Shown here one piece after another: positions 8,328 to 16,882 of a DNA stretch of 62,253 nucleotides. Position 1 is the first letter of the stretch, and every line of letters begins with the position of its first letter. The notes beneath the pieces were generated by a model that ran no database searches, was not told the origin of the DNA, and saw nothing but the letters and a program-made list of their open reading frames with translations. The position numbers were made by a program, and so were the translations under genes. Source of the DNA: Acidobacteriota bacterium (GTDB taxonomy: Bacteria > Acidobacteriota > JAAYUB01); the NCBI GenBank assembly GCA_012517875.1, contig JAAYUB010000139.1, forward strand, positions 1-62,253, given 5' to 3'.

Positions 8328-8509
8328 CGGGTACCTCGCGCTGCTGCCGTACGCGAGTTCAGCCATAACAGGAACAAGTGCCTCGCGCACTCCGTGCGCG
8401 AGATTGGCACGGCAAGATCAAACGTTGCCACTGACCAGCCGCGCAGATTACCCGAAATCCCCCGCGATCGGGCCGCTGGAACCCGCGGCCGGAGGCCGCG
8501 AGGTACCCG
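8328..8509. repeat. Inverted-repeat-bounded element after the pseudogene
   Basis: A perfect 13-bp inverted repeat (CGGGTACCTCGCG at 8328-8340, its reverse complement at 8497-8509) encloses about 156 bp of non-coding DNA. Inside lie a 9-bp perfect hairpin CTCGCGCAC-TCC-GTGCGCGAG (8382-8402) and a 7-bp hairpin CGCGGCC-GGA-GGCCGCG (8484-8500) overlapping the right arm. There is no coding sequence and no U-run. A MITE-like remnant or a structured RNA are both possible. Confidence 0.45.
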
Positions 8510-8598
8510 GAAGAAATTGCCGCATCTTTTCCCGCGCGGGATGCGTATATTAAGCTGATGTTATGGTTATGATCCGGGGAGAGGAGTGTCTGGACGAC

Positions 8599-10260
8599 AT
8601 GAGGCAAAAGACATGCAACCGGGCGATCCGGCTAATCCTGTTGTTTCTTGCCTTGGCCGCCGGCCTGTGCCCGGCGCAGGCCGCCGGCGCGGCGCGCACC
8701 GAGCAGCCGGTGCGGGACATCGAGACGCCGGTGCGGCTCGTGCACGTACAGAACCTGGCCGGTGACATTCTGGTGGAAACCTGGACCGAAGGCTACATCC
8801 GCATCCTGGCGGTGCGGCGCGACGGCGCCGAGGTGGACCCGGTGGCCGACGTGCTGGACCAGCCGGGCGATGCCGGCGAGGTGGACGTCTGGACCCGGCC
8901 GGAACTGGCCGGCGACGCGGCCGTGGATCTGCGGCTGCTGGTTCCGATCGGGGTGCAGGTGGCGGCGCGGAGCCGCACCGGCGTCATCACGGTGCGCGGG
9001 GTGGGGCGGGGGATCACCGTAGAGACCGACTCGGGCGACGTCCGCTGCGGCCTGCCCGCGGGCGCCGACGCCGACGTGTCGCTCCGCAGCCTCGAGGGGA
9101 TGGTGGAAGCGCGGCTGCCGCTGGAGTTTTTCGGCACGCCCCAGCGGGGGCTCCTCGATGGGCGGCTGGGCCGCGGCGGCACGCCCGTGATGGCGCGCAC
9201 CCGGTCGGGCCGCGTCACCGTGTTCGCCGACGACCCGGCCCGGATCGGCCGTCAAGCCGACGTCGTGCCAAGTGGCGTCCCGGCGGAGTCCACCTCCAGA
9301 CCGACGGCTGCAGACGGAAGTCCGGCGAAGCGGGAGGCCCCATCTGCTGTGCCCGCCGCGGACCCGGCGGCGGGGACAGTCGGCGGTTTCCGGATCGGCG
9401 TGAGCACCCGGCTGGTGACCCTGAACGTCCAGGTGGCCGACGCCAACGGGGCGGCGGTGACGGACCTCGTTCGCGAGGATTTCCGCGTGCTCGATAACGG
9501 CGCCGAGCAACCGATCGTCTACTTCGAGCCGCAGACCGCGCCGCTCAACCTCCTCCTGCTCCTGGACCTGAGCGGCAGCACGAAGGAGATGACCAAGGTC
9601 ATCAAGCAGGCGGCCGCCCGGTTCGTGGACATGCTGAACCCCGCCGACCGCGTCGCCGTGGCCGCCTTCACCAGCCGCTACATGCTGGTGTCGGGATTCT
9701 CCGAGAACCGCAGGCTCATCCGCCAGCGCATCGATGACATCAAGAACCGCGGCGGCGGCACCGCGTTCTACGAGGCGATGTGGTACGCTTTGGACGAAAT
9801 GGCGGAGACCAAGGGGCGCCGCAACGTTATCGTGGTGATGAGCGACGGCGTGGACAACATCCTGCAGCGGCCCGACGACTACACCTCCAAGTGGTCGTAC
9901 GAGGAGATGCGCGACCGCGTCGCTGCCGCCGACGTGACCGTCTTCCCCGTCTACATCGACACCGAGTACGAGCAGGTGGTCAAGGAGGGGAACGTGTCGA
10001 GCGTGGTCTACCGCACTGCCCGCCGGCAGATCGCCGGCCTGGCCGAGAGCACGGGCGGCCGGATGTTCCCCGTCCAGCGGTTCGAGGACCTGGAGGCGGT
10101 CTATCGGACGGTGGCCGCGGAGCTGCGCAACCTGTACAGCCTGTCGTACTACGCCCCGGCCAAGGCCGGCGCGGGGCGCGCGTGGCACGCCGTGGCGGTG
10201 GAGGTGGCCCGCCGCCCCGCCGTGCAGGTCAAGACGCGCCCGGGATATTTCCTCGAGTGA
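8599..10260 (+). CDS. VWFA-related domain protein with DUF4097-like N-terminus (acidobacterial type)
   Basis: A 553-residue exported protein. A signal peptide (LILLFLALAAGLCPAQA) is followed by a repetitive beta-strand region, residues about 35-210, with alternating V/T/G strands (GVITVRGVGRGITVETDSGD) like the DUF4097 beta-helix. A low-complexity Pro/Ala linker leads to the VWFA-related domain typical of Acidobacteria: STRLVTLNVQVADANG and the strand FRVLDNGAEQPIVYFEPQ. The metal site DLSGS starts at Asp323, with VMSDGVDN later. This fold binds protein ligands through a metal; enzymatic activity is not expected. ATG 8599 is preferred because it begins the signal peptide; GAGGAG lies 12 nt before it, somewhat far. 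An in-frame ATG at 8563 is the alternative. It is convergent with the cupin gene. Confidence 0.85.
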   Translation: MRQKTCNRAIRLILLFLALAAGLCPAQAAGAARTEQPVRDIETPVRLVHVQNLAGDILVETWTEGYIRILAVRRDGAEVDPVADVLDQPGDAGEVDVWTRPELAGDAAVDLRLLVPIGVQVAARSRTGVITVRGVGRGITVETDSGDVRCGLPAGADADVSLRSLEGMVEARLPLEFFGTPQRGLLDGRLGRGGTPVMARTRSGRVTVFADDPARIGRQADVVPSGVPAESTSRPTAADGSPAKREAPSAVPAADPAAGTVGGFRIGVSTRLVTLNVQVADANGAAVTDLVREDFRVLDNGAEQPIVYFEPQTAPLNLLLLLDLSGSTKEMTKVIKQAAARFVDMLNPADRVAVAAFTSRYMLVSGFSENRRLIRQRIDDIKNRGGGTAFYEAMWYALDEMAETKGRRNVIVVMSDGVDNILQRPDDYTSKWSYEEMRDRVAAADVTVFPVYIDTEYEQVVKEGNVSSVVYRTARRQIAGLAESTGGRMFPVQRFEDLEAVYRTVAAELRNLYSLSYYAPAKAGAGRAWHAVAVEVARRPAVQVKTRPGYFLE

Positions 10261-10272
10261 CTTTCTGTTGAG

Positions 10273-10623
10273 CTAATCCGACTGCACCGGCGGCCGTGCG
10301 CGGTAGCGGTCCCGCTGGGCGAAACAGGTGACGTCGGCATAGCCGGCGTGGATCCGCGCCGAGTGGGGCACCCCGGCGGGGATGGTGTAGGAGTCGCCCG
10401 GACCGAACGTGCGGGGCACGCCGCCGATGACGAGGTCGATGCGGCCGGCCACGACGACGCCCCACTGGGCGGCGTGGGCGTGCTCCGGCACCTCGGCATC
10501 CGCGGCGAACTCCATGAAGAGGATCTGGATGTCCTCGCCCTGGGAGAGATAGGCGCGGACACCCGGCATGGGGATGTCCGCGCGGGGCAGGCAGCGGATC
10601 ATTTCAGGGAACACGTCAGTCAT
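10273..10623 (-). CDS. Single-domain cupin protein
   Basis: A 116-residue protein filling a single cupin barrel. The two cupin motifs are visible: VPEHAHAAQWGVVVAGRIDL (metal ligands His, His and a Gln where Glu is usual) and FGPGDSYTIPAGVPHSARI (His near the end). It probably binds a metal and a small ligand; small stand-alone cupins range from isomerases to regulators, so no reaction can be named. It lies 42 bp downstream of the tricorn-type protease on the same strand and may be co-transcribed with it. Its stop is 12 bp from the convergent VWFA stop. Confidence 0.85.
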   Translation of the reverse strand: MTDVFPEMIRCLPRADIPMPGVRAYLSQGEDIQILFMEFAADAEVPEHAHAAQWGVVVAGRIDLVIGGVPRTFGPGDSYTIPAGVPHSARIHAGYADVTCFAQRDRYRARPPVQSD

Positions 10624-10665
10624 GTCACGGCGCCTCCGGGTCGCCGGAACGGGCCCGCAGGGCCT

Positions 10666-13600
10666 TTACTTGAACGCCTTCTCCGCCGATGGCGGCGGCA
10701 GGCGCTTCGGCCAGCGGGGCGGGTTCTTCCGAATCTCCTCCTTCAGCAGGGCGATGGCCGTGTCTAGCTGCGGGTCCCGCCCGGCCACGAAGGCGTTCGG
10801 GTCGTCCTCCACCACGTGGTCCGGATTGAAGCCGTAGCCGTCGGGGAGCCACTTCCCCTCGGGGGTGAAGCTCCCCTGCTGCGGGCAGGATACCATGCCG
10901 CCGTCGATGGCGGCGAATCCACCCACCGCCATGTAACCGCCCCAGGTGCGCGTTCCCACGGAGGGTCCGAGCCCCATGTAGCGGAAGCCGGTGCTGAAGT
11001 ACTCGCCGTCGGACCCGGTGCGCTCGTTGCACAGCAGCACCACCCGGCCCAGGTAGGCGGTGCGGTGGTACGGCTCCGGTATGCCATACCGGGCCTGGTC
11101 GTATTCGAAGATCACCCGGCGCAGACGCTCCAGGATCATGCCGGAGGTGATGCCGCCGCCGTTGTAGCGCACGTCGAGCACCAAACCGTCCTTGTCCAGG
11201 TTGGCGTAGAAGTGCTTGGCGAACTCGGCCATGCCGTAGTTGCCCATGTTGGGCACGTGGATGTAGGCCAGATTTTCGCCGCCGTGCCGCCGGACGTAGT
11301 CCCGGTTGCGGGCCACCCAGTCGTAGTAGCGCGCCTGATTCTCGTTGGCCATTGCCTGGACGCGGACCTGGCGCGCGCCATCGACGGCGGGCTTGTCGTT
11401 GACCTGGAGGAGAACCGGCTGGCCGCCCAACCCGACGAGCCGGGCGTTCGGATCCTGGTCCGGCGCCAGGGGCCGGCCGTTGACGGCGAGGATGTAGTCA
11501 CCCGCCTTCACCTTGAGCCCGGGCGCGAGCAACGGCGAGCGCGCCGCGTCGCCGAAGCCGTCGCCCTCGAACAGCCGGACGATCCGGTACGCCTTCCCGG
11601 CGGCGTCCCATTCAAGTTCCGCCCCCAGCGCGCCGATGCCGGGAGCGGGCGGGGCGCTGCGGCGGCTGTAGCCTCCCCGCACGTATTCGTGGGAGACGTT
11701 GAGCTCCGCCTGCATGTCGCCGATGACTTCGTTGAGCTCGTCGCGGCAGCCAACCGCCGGCAGCAGCGCCTCGTACTTGCGGCGCATCGCCTCCCAGTCC
11801 CGGCCGTGCATGGCGGGGTCGTAGAAGGTGTCGCGGTGCACCCGCCACGCCTCCAGGAAGATCTGCCGCCATTCCAGTTCGGGATTCACCTCGAAACTCC
11901 AGGCAGCGGTGTTCACCTTGGGGGCGTCGGGTTTGACGGGGGCGCCGGCGTCCACGATCTGGAAGCCGGCCCGGGTGCGGAGCGCCACCTTCTTCCGGTC
12001 GAACGACAGGTCGTACCCCGTCACACCCGCGGCCATTTCGGTGACCTTCCTGGTCTTGAAGTCGTACACCTTCAGCTTGAAAGCCGGCTGGGACGGCCCG
12101 CCGGCCGCGTCCCCCTCGTCCTCTTCGGGGGCCAGGTAGAGGAGTTTACCGGCGATGGATTGAAGGCCGGCGTAGCGCCCGGCGGGCACCGGCACCTCCA
12201 GGATCCGCCCGGCGATCCCCTCCAGGTCCACCTTCATGTCGGGGAGCTTCGGAGGCCAAGCGGGTTTGTCGGCCGAAGGCATGTCGCCGGCGGGTTTGTC
12301 ACCGGCCGGTTTGTCCCCGGCCGCGGCCTCGGGCTTGGCCCCGTCAGGCGGCACGGCGGCGTCCCTCTTCTCCTCGGTGGGACCGCCCGGCTCCTCGTCG
12401 CTTTCCACCGGAAGCGGAGACAGGGTGTCGGCAGCCAGTGTGATGACGTAGATCTTGGTGGTCCGGTCCTGGTTCATCTGGAAGTCGAAGGAATCCCATT
12501 GCGGGGTGACGCTTCGCTCGGTGAGAAAGAAGAGGTACTTTCCCTCGGCGTCGAATACGGGTCCGTGGTCGCGCGTGGGCGCGTGCGTGAGCCGCGTGGC
12601 CTGCTTGCGTTCCAGGTTGTAGAGATAGAGCGAGCGGACAAAATGATTCTCCGGCCGCACGTATACGAGCCACTTGCCGTCGGGGGCGAACCGGTAGTCG
12701 CCGACGCCGCCGTACTCGCCGCGGGCGACCTCGCTCACGGCGTGGCTCTCCACATCCACGACGTGGAGGGCCAGCGAATTGTCACAGAACGCCAGTCGCT
12801 TGCTGTCGGGCGACCAGACTGGGCCGGCCAGGCGCCGCTGCTCGATCCGGGTGAGCTGGACCGCTACGCCGCCGCCGGCCGCCGGGGCGAGCCAGAGATT
12901 CTCCTCGCCGCTGCGGTCGGAGACGAATGCGATCCACTTGCCGTCAGGGGACCACGCCGGCTCCTTGGAGCGGGCGCCGGCCAACGGCGCCACGGCGCGG
13001 ATTTCGCCGTTTTCCGCCGGCAGGGTAAAGAGCTGGCCGCGGCTTTCCGCCACCAGGCGCTTGCCGGTGGGCCCGACGCCGAACGCACCCGGCGCGCCGG
13101 CCACGCGGACCGGCCGGGCGTGGATGCGATCGGACGCCAGGGCCAGCTTCAGCGGCTGCGCCCGACCGGCGGTGATGTCGTAGACCCACAGGCCGTCGCC
13201 GTGCTGGTAGACGATCCGCCGGCCGTCGCCCGCGGGCGACTTGACGTCGTAGTCGGCGTGGCTGGTCACCCGGGCCGCCTCGCCGCTGCGCGCGTCCCAG
13301 CGCCACAGGTTGGCCGGCCCGTCCTTCTCCGAGACGTAGAACACCGCCTCGCCCGCCCACACCGGGTACTGCTCGTTGATGGAGTCGTCGTGGATCCGTC
13401 GGAAGGTCTTCGCCTTCAGGTCGGCGATCCAGATGTGGTTGGCCATGCCGCCGCGGTACCGCTTCCAGTGGTGGCTCTCCAGGGCCATGGGGCAGTAGGC
13501 GAGCCGGTTGCCGTCCGGGGCAAACGCCCCCTGCGCCGCCTTCTCCATGGGCAGCGCCTCGGGCAGGCCGCCGGCAGCCAGCACAAGGTAGAGCCGGGAG

Positions 13601-14013
13601 CCCACCAGGGGGACGCCGCGGCGGGAGCGGAACAGGATGCGCGCGCCGTCGGGGGTCCAATCCACCGCCTCGGCGCCGGCCGGGTCGAAGGTGAGCCGGC
13701 GGGGCGCGCCGCCGGCGGCGGGCATGACGTAGACGTCCTGGCCGCCGTCGTAGCCGGCGGTGAAGGCGATCCACGCGCCGTCAGGCGAGAAGCGCGGCCC
13801 GTACTCGTCCGCCTCGTGGAGGGTGAGCCGCTCGGCGGTGCCGGCGGCGACGGAGCCGAGCCACAGGTCCCCCTCGGCGCTGAAGACGACGCGGTCGCCG
13901 TGGATGTCCGGCGTGCGGACCATCCGCGGCGGCGTGATCTGGGCTGAGGCCACGGCGGCCAGCGCCAGCCAGGCGAGCGCCACGATTCCGGCGGTCACGC
14001 GGTCCTGTTTCAT
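10666..14013 (-). CDS. Tricorn-type S41 family protease
   Basis: A 1115-residue exported protease. After a signal peptide (IVALAWLALAAVASAQ) come WD40/TolB-like beta-propeller repeats with recurrent 'W(S/T)PDGKWIAF' motifs, as in tricorn protease, which degrades oligopeptides. An acidic, Lys/Pro-rich spacer with KPAGD repeats (about residues 560-600) precedes the second half. The C-terminal part has the tricorn core (NPELEWRQIFLEAWRVHRD), a PDZ domain (PGLKVKAGDYILAVNGRPL) and the S41 catalytic region: His775 in NVSHEYVRGG, and Ser1001-Asp1002 in NERTGSDGEYFS. Glu1052 may be the last catalytic residue. The order and spacing agree with archaeal tricorn. It should act in the periplasm, completing peptide breakdown with the S9 and M19 peptidases elsewhere in the window. 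AAAGGGG lies 7 nt before the ATG. Confidence 0.92.
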   Translation of the reverse strand: MKQDRVTAGIVALAWLALAAVASAQITPPRMVRTPDIHGDRVVFSAEGDLWLGSVAAGTAERLTLHEADEYGPRFSPDGAWIAFTAGYDGGQDVYVMPAAGGAPRRLTFDPAGAEAVDWTPDGARILFRSRRGVPLVGSRLYLVLAAGGLPEALPMEKAAQGAFAPDGNRLAYCPMALESHHWKRYRGGMANHIWIADLKAKTFRRIHDDSINEQYPVWAGEAVFYVSEKDGPANLWRWDARSGEAARVTSHADYDVKSPAGDGRRIVYQHGDGLWVYDITAGRAQPLKLALASDRIHARPVRVAGAPGAFGVGPTGKRLVAESRGQLFTLPAENGEIRAVAPLAGARSKEPAWSPDGKWIAFVSDRSGEENLWLAPAAGGGVAVQLTRIEQRRLAGPVWSPDSKRLAFCDNSLALHVVDVESHAVSEVARGEYGGVGDYRFAPDGKWLVYVRPENHFVRSLYLYNLERKQATRLTHAPTRDHGPVFDAEGKYLFFLTERSVTPQWDSFDFQMNQDRTTKIYVITLAADTLSPLPVESDEEPGGPTEEKRDAAVPPDGAKPEAAAGDKPAGDKPAGDMPSADKPAWPPKLPDMKVDLEGIAGRILEVPVPAGRYAGLQSIAGKLLYLAPEEDEGDAAGGPSQPAFKLKVYDFKTRKVTEMAAGVTGYDLSFDRKKVALRTRAGFQIVDAGAPVKPDAPKVNTAAWSFEVNPELEWRQIFLEAWRVHRDTFYDPAMHGRDWEAMRRKYEALLPAVGCRDELNEVIGDMQAELNVSHEYVRGGYSRRSAPPAPGIGALGAELEWDAAGKAYRIVRLFEGDGFGDAARSPLLAPGLKVKAGDYILAVNGRPLAPDQDPNARLVGLGGQPVLLQVNDKPAVDGARQVRVQAMANENQARYYDWVARNRDYVRRHGGENLAYIHVPNMGNYGMAEFAKHFYANLDKDGLVLDVRYNGGGITSGMILERLRRVIFEYDQARYGIPEPYHRTAYLGRVVLLCNERTGSDGEYFSTGFRYMGLGPSVGTRTWGGYMAVGGFAAIDGGMVSCPQQGSFTPEGKWLPDGYGFNPDHVVEDDPNAFVAGRDPQLDTAIALLKEEIRKNPPRWPKRLPPPSAEKAFK

Positions 14014-14051
14014 GTAAGCACCCCTTTGCAGGATTGGCTGAGAATCGTCTG

Positions 14052-14080
14052 AAGATACACCTGCCGCCGACGGATTTCAA
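14052..14080 (-). promoter_or_regulatory. Sigma-70 promoter for the tricorn-type protease
   Basis: On the minus strand TTGAAA (14080-14075), 17 nt, TATCTT (14057-14052). The predicted leader is about 30 nt before the protease ATG. Confidence 0.6.
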
Positions 14081-14181
14081 CGCCTCCGGCGCCGTCCGGT
14101 TGAACTCCGGAAATGAAGGGGACCGCCGGCTGGGCCGGCGGCCGGTCGAAGTTCCGCCGGCCGCGACGAGCCGAAAAAGCG

Positions 14182-14210
14182 TTGGCGCCGGCGGCGTCTT
14201 GCGCTATCAT
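14182..14210 (+). promoter_or_regulatory. Sigma-70-like promoter for the saccharopine-dehydrogenase-like gene
   Basis: TTGGCG (14182-14187), 17 nt, TATCAT (14205-14210). Transcription would begin near 14217, about 220 nt before the ATG of the next gene. Confidence 0.5.
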
Positions 14211-14439
14211 GGCGCCATGCTTCGGATGCGCCACGCCACCTTGGGCGAACTACCCACCGGCCTTGCGGCCACCATCTGTTTCGTCAACCGCTTCAGCGGC
14301 CTGCGGTAGATTCCCATCCGCTTCTCGCGACTTGCGGCCCGGTGGGCCTGTCCTGCGGGACGGGCCCGTCGTCCGGCCGGCGGCGCGGGGCGCATGACCG
14401 GGGCATGATGAACCGACACGATTCACCAGAGGAGCAGTC
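14211..14439 (+). other. Long leader with possible leaderless small ORF and hairpin
   Basis: Part of the 426-bp gene-free gap 14014-14439. If the promoter at 14182-14210 is real, the transcript has a leader of about 220 nt. It contains a 30-codon frame from ATG 14218 to TAG 14309, which would start at the 5' end of the RNA. It also contains a strong hairpin, GGGCCTGTCC-TGCG-GGACGGGCCC (14344-14367), with one G-T pair and no U-run. I do not recognise a known riboswitch. Confidence 0.3.
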
Positions 14440-15579
14440 ATGAAAATCATCGTACTCGGCGCCGGACTGGTGGGGCGGCCCATGGCGGGCGACCTCGCCG
14501 CCGACCCTGATTTCGAAGTCACCGTCGCTGACATCAATACGGACGCCCTGGCCCAGGCCGCGGCCCGCTGGCCCGTACGCACCGTCCAGGCCGACCTGCG
14601 CGACGCGGCGCGGGTCCGGGAGCTGGCCGGAGCCGGCGACCTGGTGGTGAGCGCCGTCCCCGGCTTCATGGGCTACGCCACCCTGCAGGCGGTCATCGAG
14701 GCGAAGCGGCCGGTGGTGGACATCGCCTTCTTTCCCGAGGACCCCTTCGGCCTGGATGCGCTCGCCCGGAGCCAGGGGGTGACCGCCGTGGTGGACTGCG
14801 GCGTCGCCCCCGGCATGAGCAACCTGCTCGTGGGGCACGCCGCCCGGCAGATGGACGCGGTGGACCGCGTCCTGGTGTACGTGGGCGGGCTGCCCGAGGT
14901 GCGGGAATGGCCGTACGACTACAAGGCGGTCTTCTCCCCCATCGACGTGATCGAGGAGTATGTCCGGCCCGCCCGCTACGTGGAGAACGGCCAGCTCGTG
15001 GTGCGGCCGGCGCTCTCCGACCCGGAGTTCGTCAACTTCCCGGGCATCGGCACACTGGAGGCGTTCAACACGGACGGCCTGCGGACGCTGGCCGCCACCA
15101 TCGACGCGCCGAACATGAAGGAGAAGACGCTCCGCTACCCGGGTCACATCACCAAGATGGCGCTGCTGCGCGAGACGGGCTTCTTCGGCACCGAGCCGGT
15201 GGAAATTGCCGGGGTGAAGATCCGCCCCGTGGACTTCACCGCCAAGATTCTGTTCCCGCTGTGGCGCCTGAAGGAGGGCGACACCGACCTCACCGTGATG
15301 CGCATCATGGTGGAGGGGCGCGAGGCGGGGCGGCGGGTCCGCTACACGTGGGAGCTGCTGGACCGGTTCGACGCGGCATCGGGGGTCCATTCCATGGCCC
15401 GCACCACCGGCTACACCGCCACCGCCGCCGCCCGGCTGCTGGCCCGGGGGCTGTACCGGGGCGAGGGCGTCGTCCCGCCGGAGTTCATCGGACGGGAACC
15501 CGACTGCGTCGCCTTCATGCTGGCGGAGCTGGCGCGCCGCGGCGTGATCTACCGGCAGACGGTGGAACCCGTCGCCTGA
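14440..15579 (+). CDS. Saccharopine-dehydrogenase family oxidoreductase
   Basis: A 379-residue cytoplasmic NAD(P)-dependent oxidoreductase. The Rossmann fingerprint KIIVLGAGLVGRPMAGDLA begins the protein, followed by the family SAVPGFMGYATLQAVIEA block and a VDCGVAPGMSNLL motif. The substrate domain contains FPGIGTLEAFNTDGLRTL and LRYPGHITKMALLRE, typical of the saccharopine/lysine dehydrogenase group. Length agrees with single-domain bacterial members. The likely chemistry is reversible oxidation of an amino acid such as lysine or a lysine derivative, but the exact substrate is inference. GAGGAG precedes the ATG by 7 nt. It stands alone, with its own promoter and a strong terminator after it. 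Confidence 0.85.
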   Translation: MKIIVLGAGLVGRPMAGDLAADPDFEVTVADINTDALAQAAARWPVRTVQADLRDAARVRELAGAGDLVVSAVPGFMGYATLQAVIEAKRPVVDIAFFPEDPFGLDALARSQGVTAVVDCGVAPGMSNLLVGHAARQMDAVDRVLVYVGGLPEVREWPYDYKAVFSPIDVIEEYVRPARYVENGQLVVRPALSDPEFVNFPGIGTLEAFNTDGLRTLAATIDAPNMKEKTLRYPGHITKMALLRETGFFGTEPVEIAGVKIRPVDFTAKILFPLWRLKEGDTDLTVMRIMVEGREAGRRVRYTWELLDRFDAASGVHSMARTTGYTATAAARLLARGLYRGEGVVPPEFIGREPDCVAFMLAELARRGVIYRQTVEPVA

Positions 15580-15673
15580 CCTCGGCTCGTTGGGCGCCAC
15601 CGCGGCGGTCGGTCCGCTCCGTGAGCGGAACCGGCGCCGCCATTATATAAGGAATGCGCCCGCCGCATTTCAC

Positions 15674-15714
15674 CGCCGGGGCCCGGATTGTCAACCCGGG
15701 CCCCGGCGCCTTTT
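15674..15714 (+). terminator. Strong intrinsic terminator between convergent genes
   Basis: A perfect 13-bp stem (15674-15686 with 15696-15708) closes a 9-nt loop and is followed by CCTTTTCTT. It ends the saccharopine-dehydrogenase-like transcript; the stem could also act on the opposite strand. Confidence 0.8.
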
Positions 15715-15749
15715 CTTCAGCCAACACCATGGAGTGAACGGGTCCCGAG

Positions 15750-15768
15750 CCTGGAGTCTCGAGCCTCG
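15750..15768 (+). repeat. Convergent-gap 19-bp repeat, copy B
   Basis: CCTGGAGTCTCGAGCCTCG, one mismatch from the consensus of the three-copy family. It lies between the terminator and the end of the convergent gene at 15799. The flanking words TCCCGAGC and ATCTCGAGC are related. Confidence 0.6.
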
Positions 15769-15798
15769 ATCGCAACCGACGATCTCGAGCGCGAACGC

Positions 15799-16815
15799 TC
15801 AGGGGATTTGGACGCAGCGGATCTCCGACAGGGCTTTGACCCCGCGGTCCACGAAGAAGTCGGGCCCCGCGAACAGCGGGAACCGGCCGCCCTTGGCGCC
15901 CTCGCCGCGGTCCTGAATCAGAAACTCGGCCCGGTCGCTGCGGTTGAACAGCTCGCTGTACGACACGGTGCAGCGGTAGCCGTCGGCCGCGGCGAACACC
16001 AGGTAGCCCGCCCGGAGGCGCGCGGGGGTCGGGGGAAAAGCCGCCAGCAGGACGTCCCGGGCCGCGCGGCCGCGGATTTCGTTGAAGCCGTGGAAGCCCA
16101 TCCCGTGCCCGTAGGCCACCGTCGGGTACACCCGCTCGCCGGCCGCGGCGGGCAGGCTCTCCAGCCGGCCCTTCTCCTGGCCGTCCGCCACGAGGCGGAT
16201 GGCGGGGCTGTACAGCGGCTTCAGGTCGCGGTTCACCGCGAAGCTGTGGGGGCAGGTGAGGACGGTGATCTTGACGGGTTGACGGATTTGCCGCGCGCTC
16301 ACCATGTCGTCGGCGCAGACCAGGCGCGTGTCCGTCGGGACCGGCCAGCGGTCGTCGGCGTGCGACGGGATGACCGGCGACACCCGGATGGCGATGAGGC
16401 TGCGGTGCAGGACGTTGGTGTAGAAAATTTCCCCCCAGCTCAGGACCGCCTTCTCGCCCGCGGCGTTTTCCACCACCACCAGCAGGTCGATCACGGGCCG
16501 GAACTCGGCTTCGTTTTTCTTGATCACCTTGACGTCGCGCAGGATGTCGAACAGCGAGTAGCCGTCATAGCGGTAGGCGCCCACGAACGCCGGCTGGCCG
16601 TCCTTGAGCTCGGTCTCGCGGACCGTCACCGAGCGCACGGGCAGGCGGGACACGTCCACCGGCCCGGGCGTCGCCACGTCGCCGGCGACAGCAAAATCCG
16701 GCCCGGCCAGGGTGGTGGCCGCGGCGTCGTCGAAGTAGTCGTTGTTCTCACCCGCCGCCGCCCAGCCGAACAGGAAACCAGCCACAACCAGCAGCAGCAC
16801 GCAGTTTCGGATCAT
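15799..16815 (-). CDS. Exported protein with two molybdopterin-oxidoreductase-like domains
   Basis: A 338-residue protein with a signal peptide (CVLLLVVAGFLFGWAAA). Two similar halves follow. The first has GDVATPGPVDVSRLPVRSVT, YDGYSLFDILRDV and AVLSWGEIFYTN. The second has FNEIRGRAARDVLLA and FAAADGYRCTVSYSELFNR. Both look like the oxidoreductase molybdopterin-binding fold of the sulfite-oxidase group, where a strand-rich domain carries 'G.L..LL' and 'DGY...S..EL' blocks. I cannot point to the Cys that would bind molybdenum, so this may be a cofactor-free relative that binds another ligand. ATG 16815 is preferred over 16857, because GGGGGAG lies 5 nt upstream and the signal peptide begins there. 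It is 67 bp downstream of rdgB and may share its transcript. Confidence 0.6.
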   Translation of the reverse strand: MIRNCVLLLVVAGFLFGWAAAGENNDYFDDAAATTLAGPDFAVAGDVATPGPVDVSRLPVRSVTVRETELKDGQPAFVGAYRYDGYSLFDILRDVKVIKKNEAEFRPVIDLLVVVENAAGEKAVLSWGEIFYTNVLHRSLIAIRVSPVIPSHADDRWPVPTDTRLVCADDMVSARQIRQPVKITVLTCPHSFAVNRDLKPLYSPAIRLVADGQEKGRLESLPAAAGERVYPTVAYGHGMGFHGFNEIRGRAARDVLLAAFPPTPARLRAGYLVFAAADGYRCTVSYSELFNRSDRAEFLIQDRGEGAKGGRFPLFAGPDFFVDRGVKALSEIRCVQIP

Positions 16816-16882
16816 GGTCACTCCCCCAATCGGATTGAGTTCATTCCCGGTCAACATCAGTCCGCGGACGGACCGATCCGTT

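Noticed and set aside
10816-13947. 1043-codon open frame on the plus strand
   Set aside because: It is antisense to the tricorn-type protease, whose domains and catalytic residues are clear. GC-rich DNA often leaves such shadows open; its translation has no recognisable domain.
14344-14367. Terminator before the saccharopine-dehydrogenase-like gene
   Set aside because: A strong stem but no T-run, and it lies inside the predicted leader of that gene.
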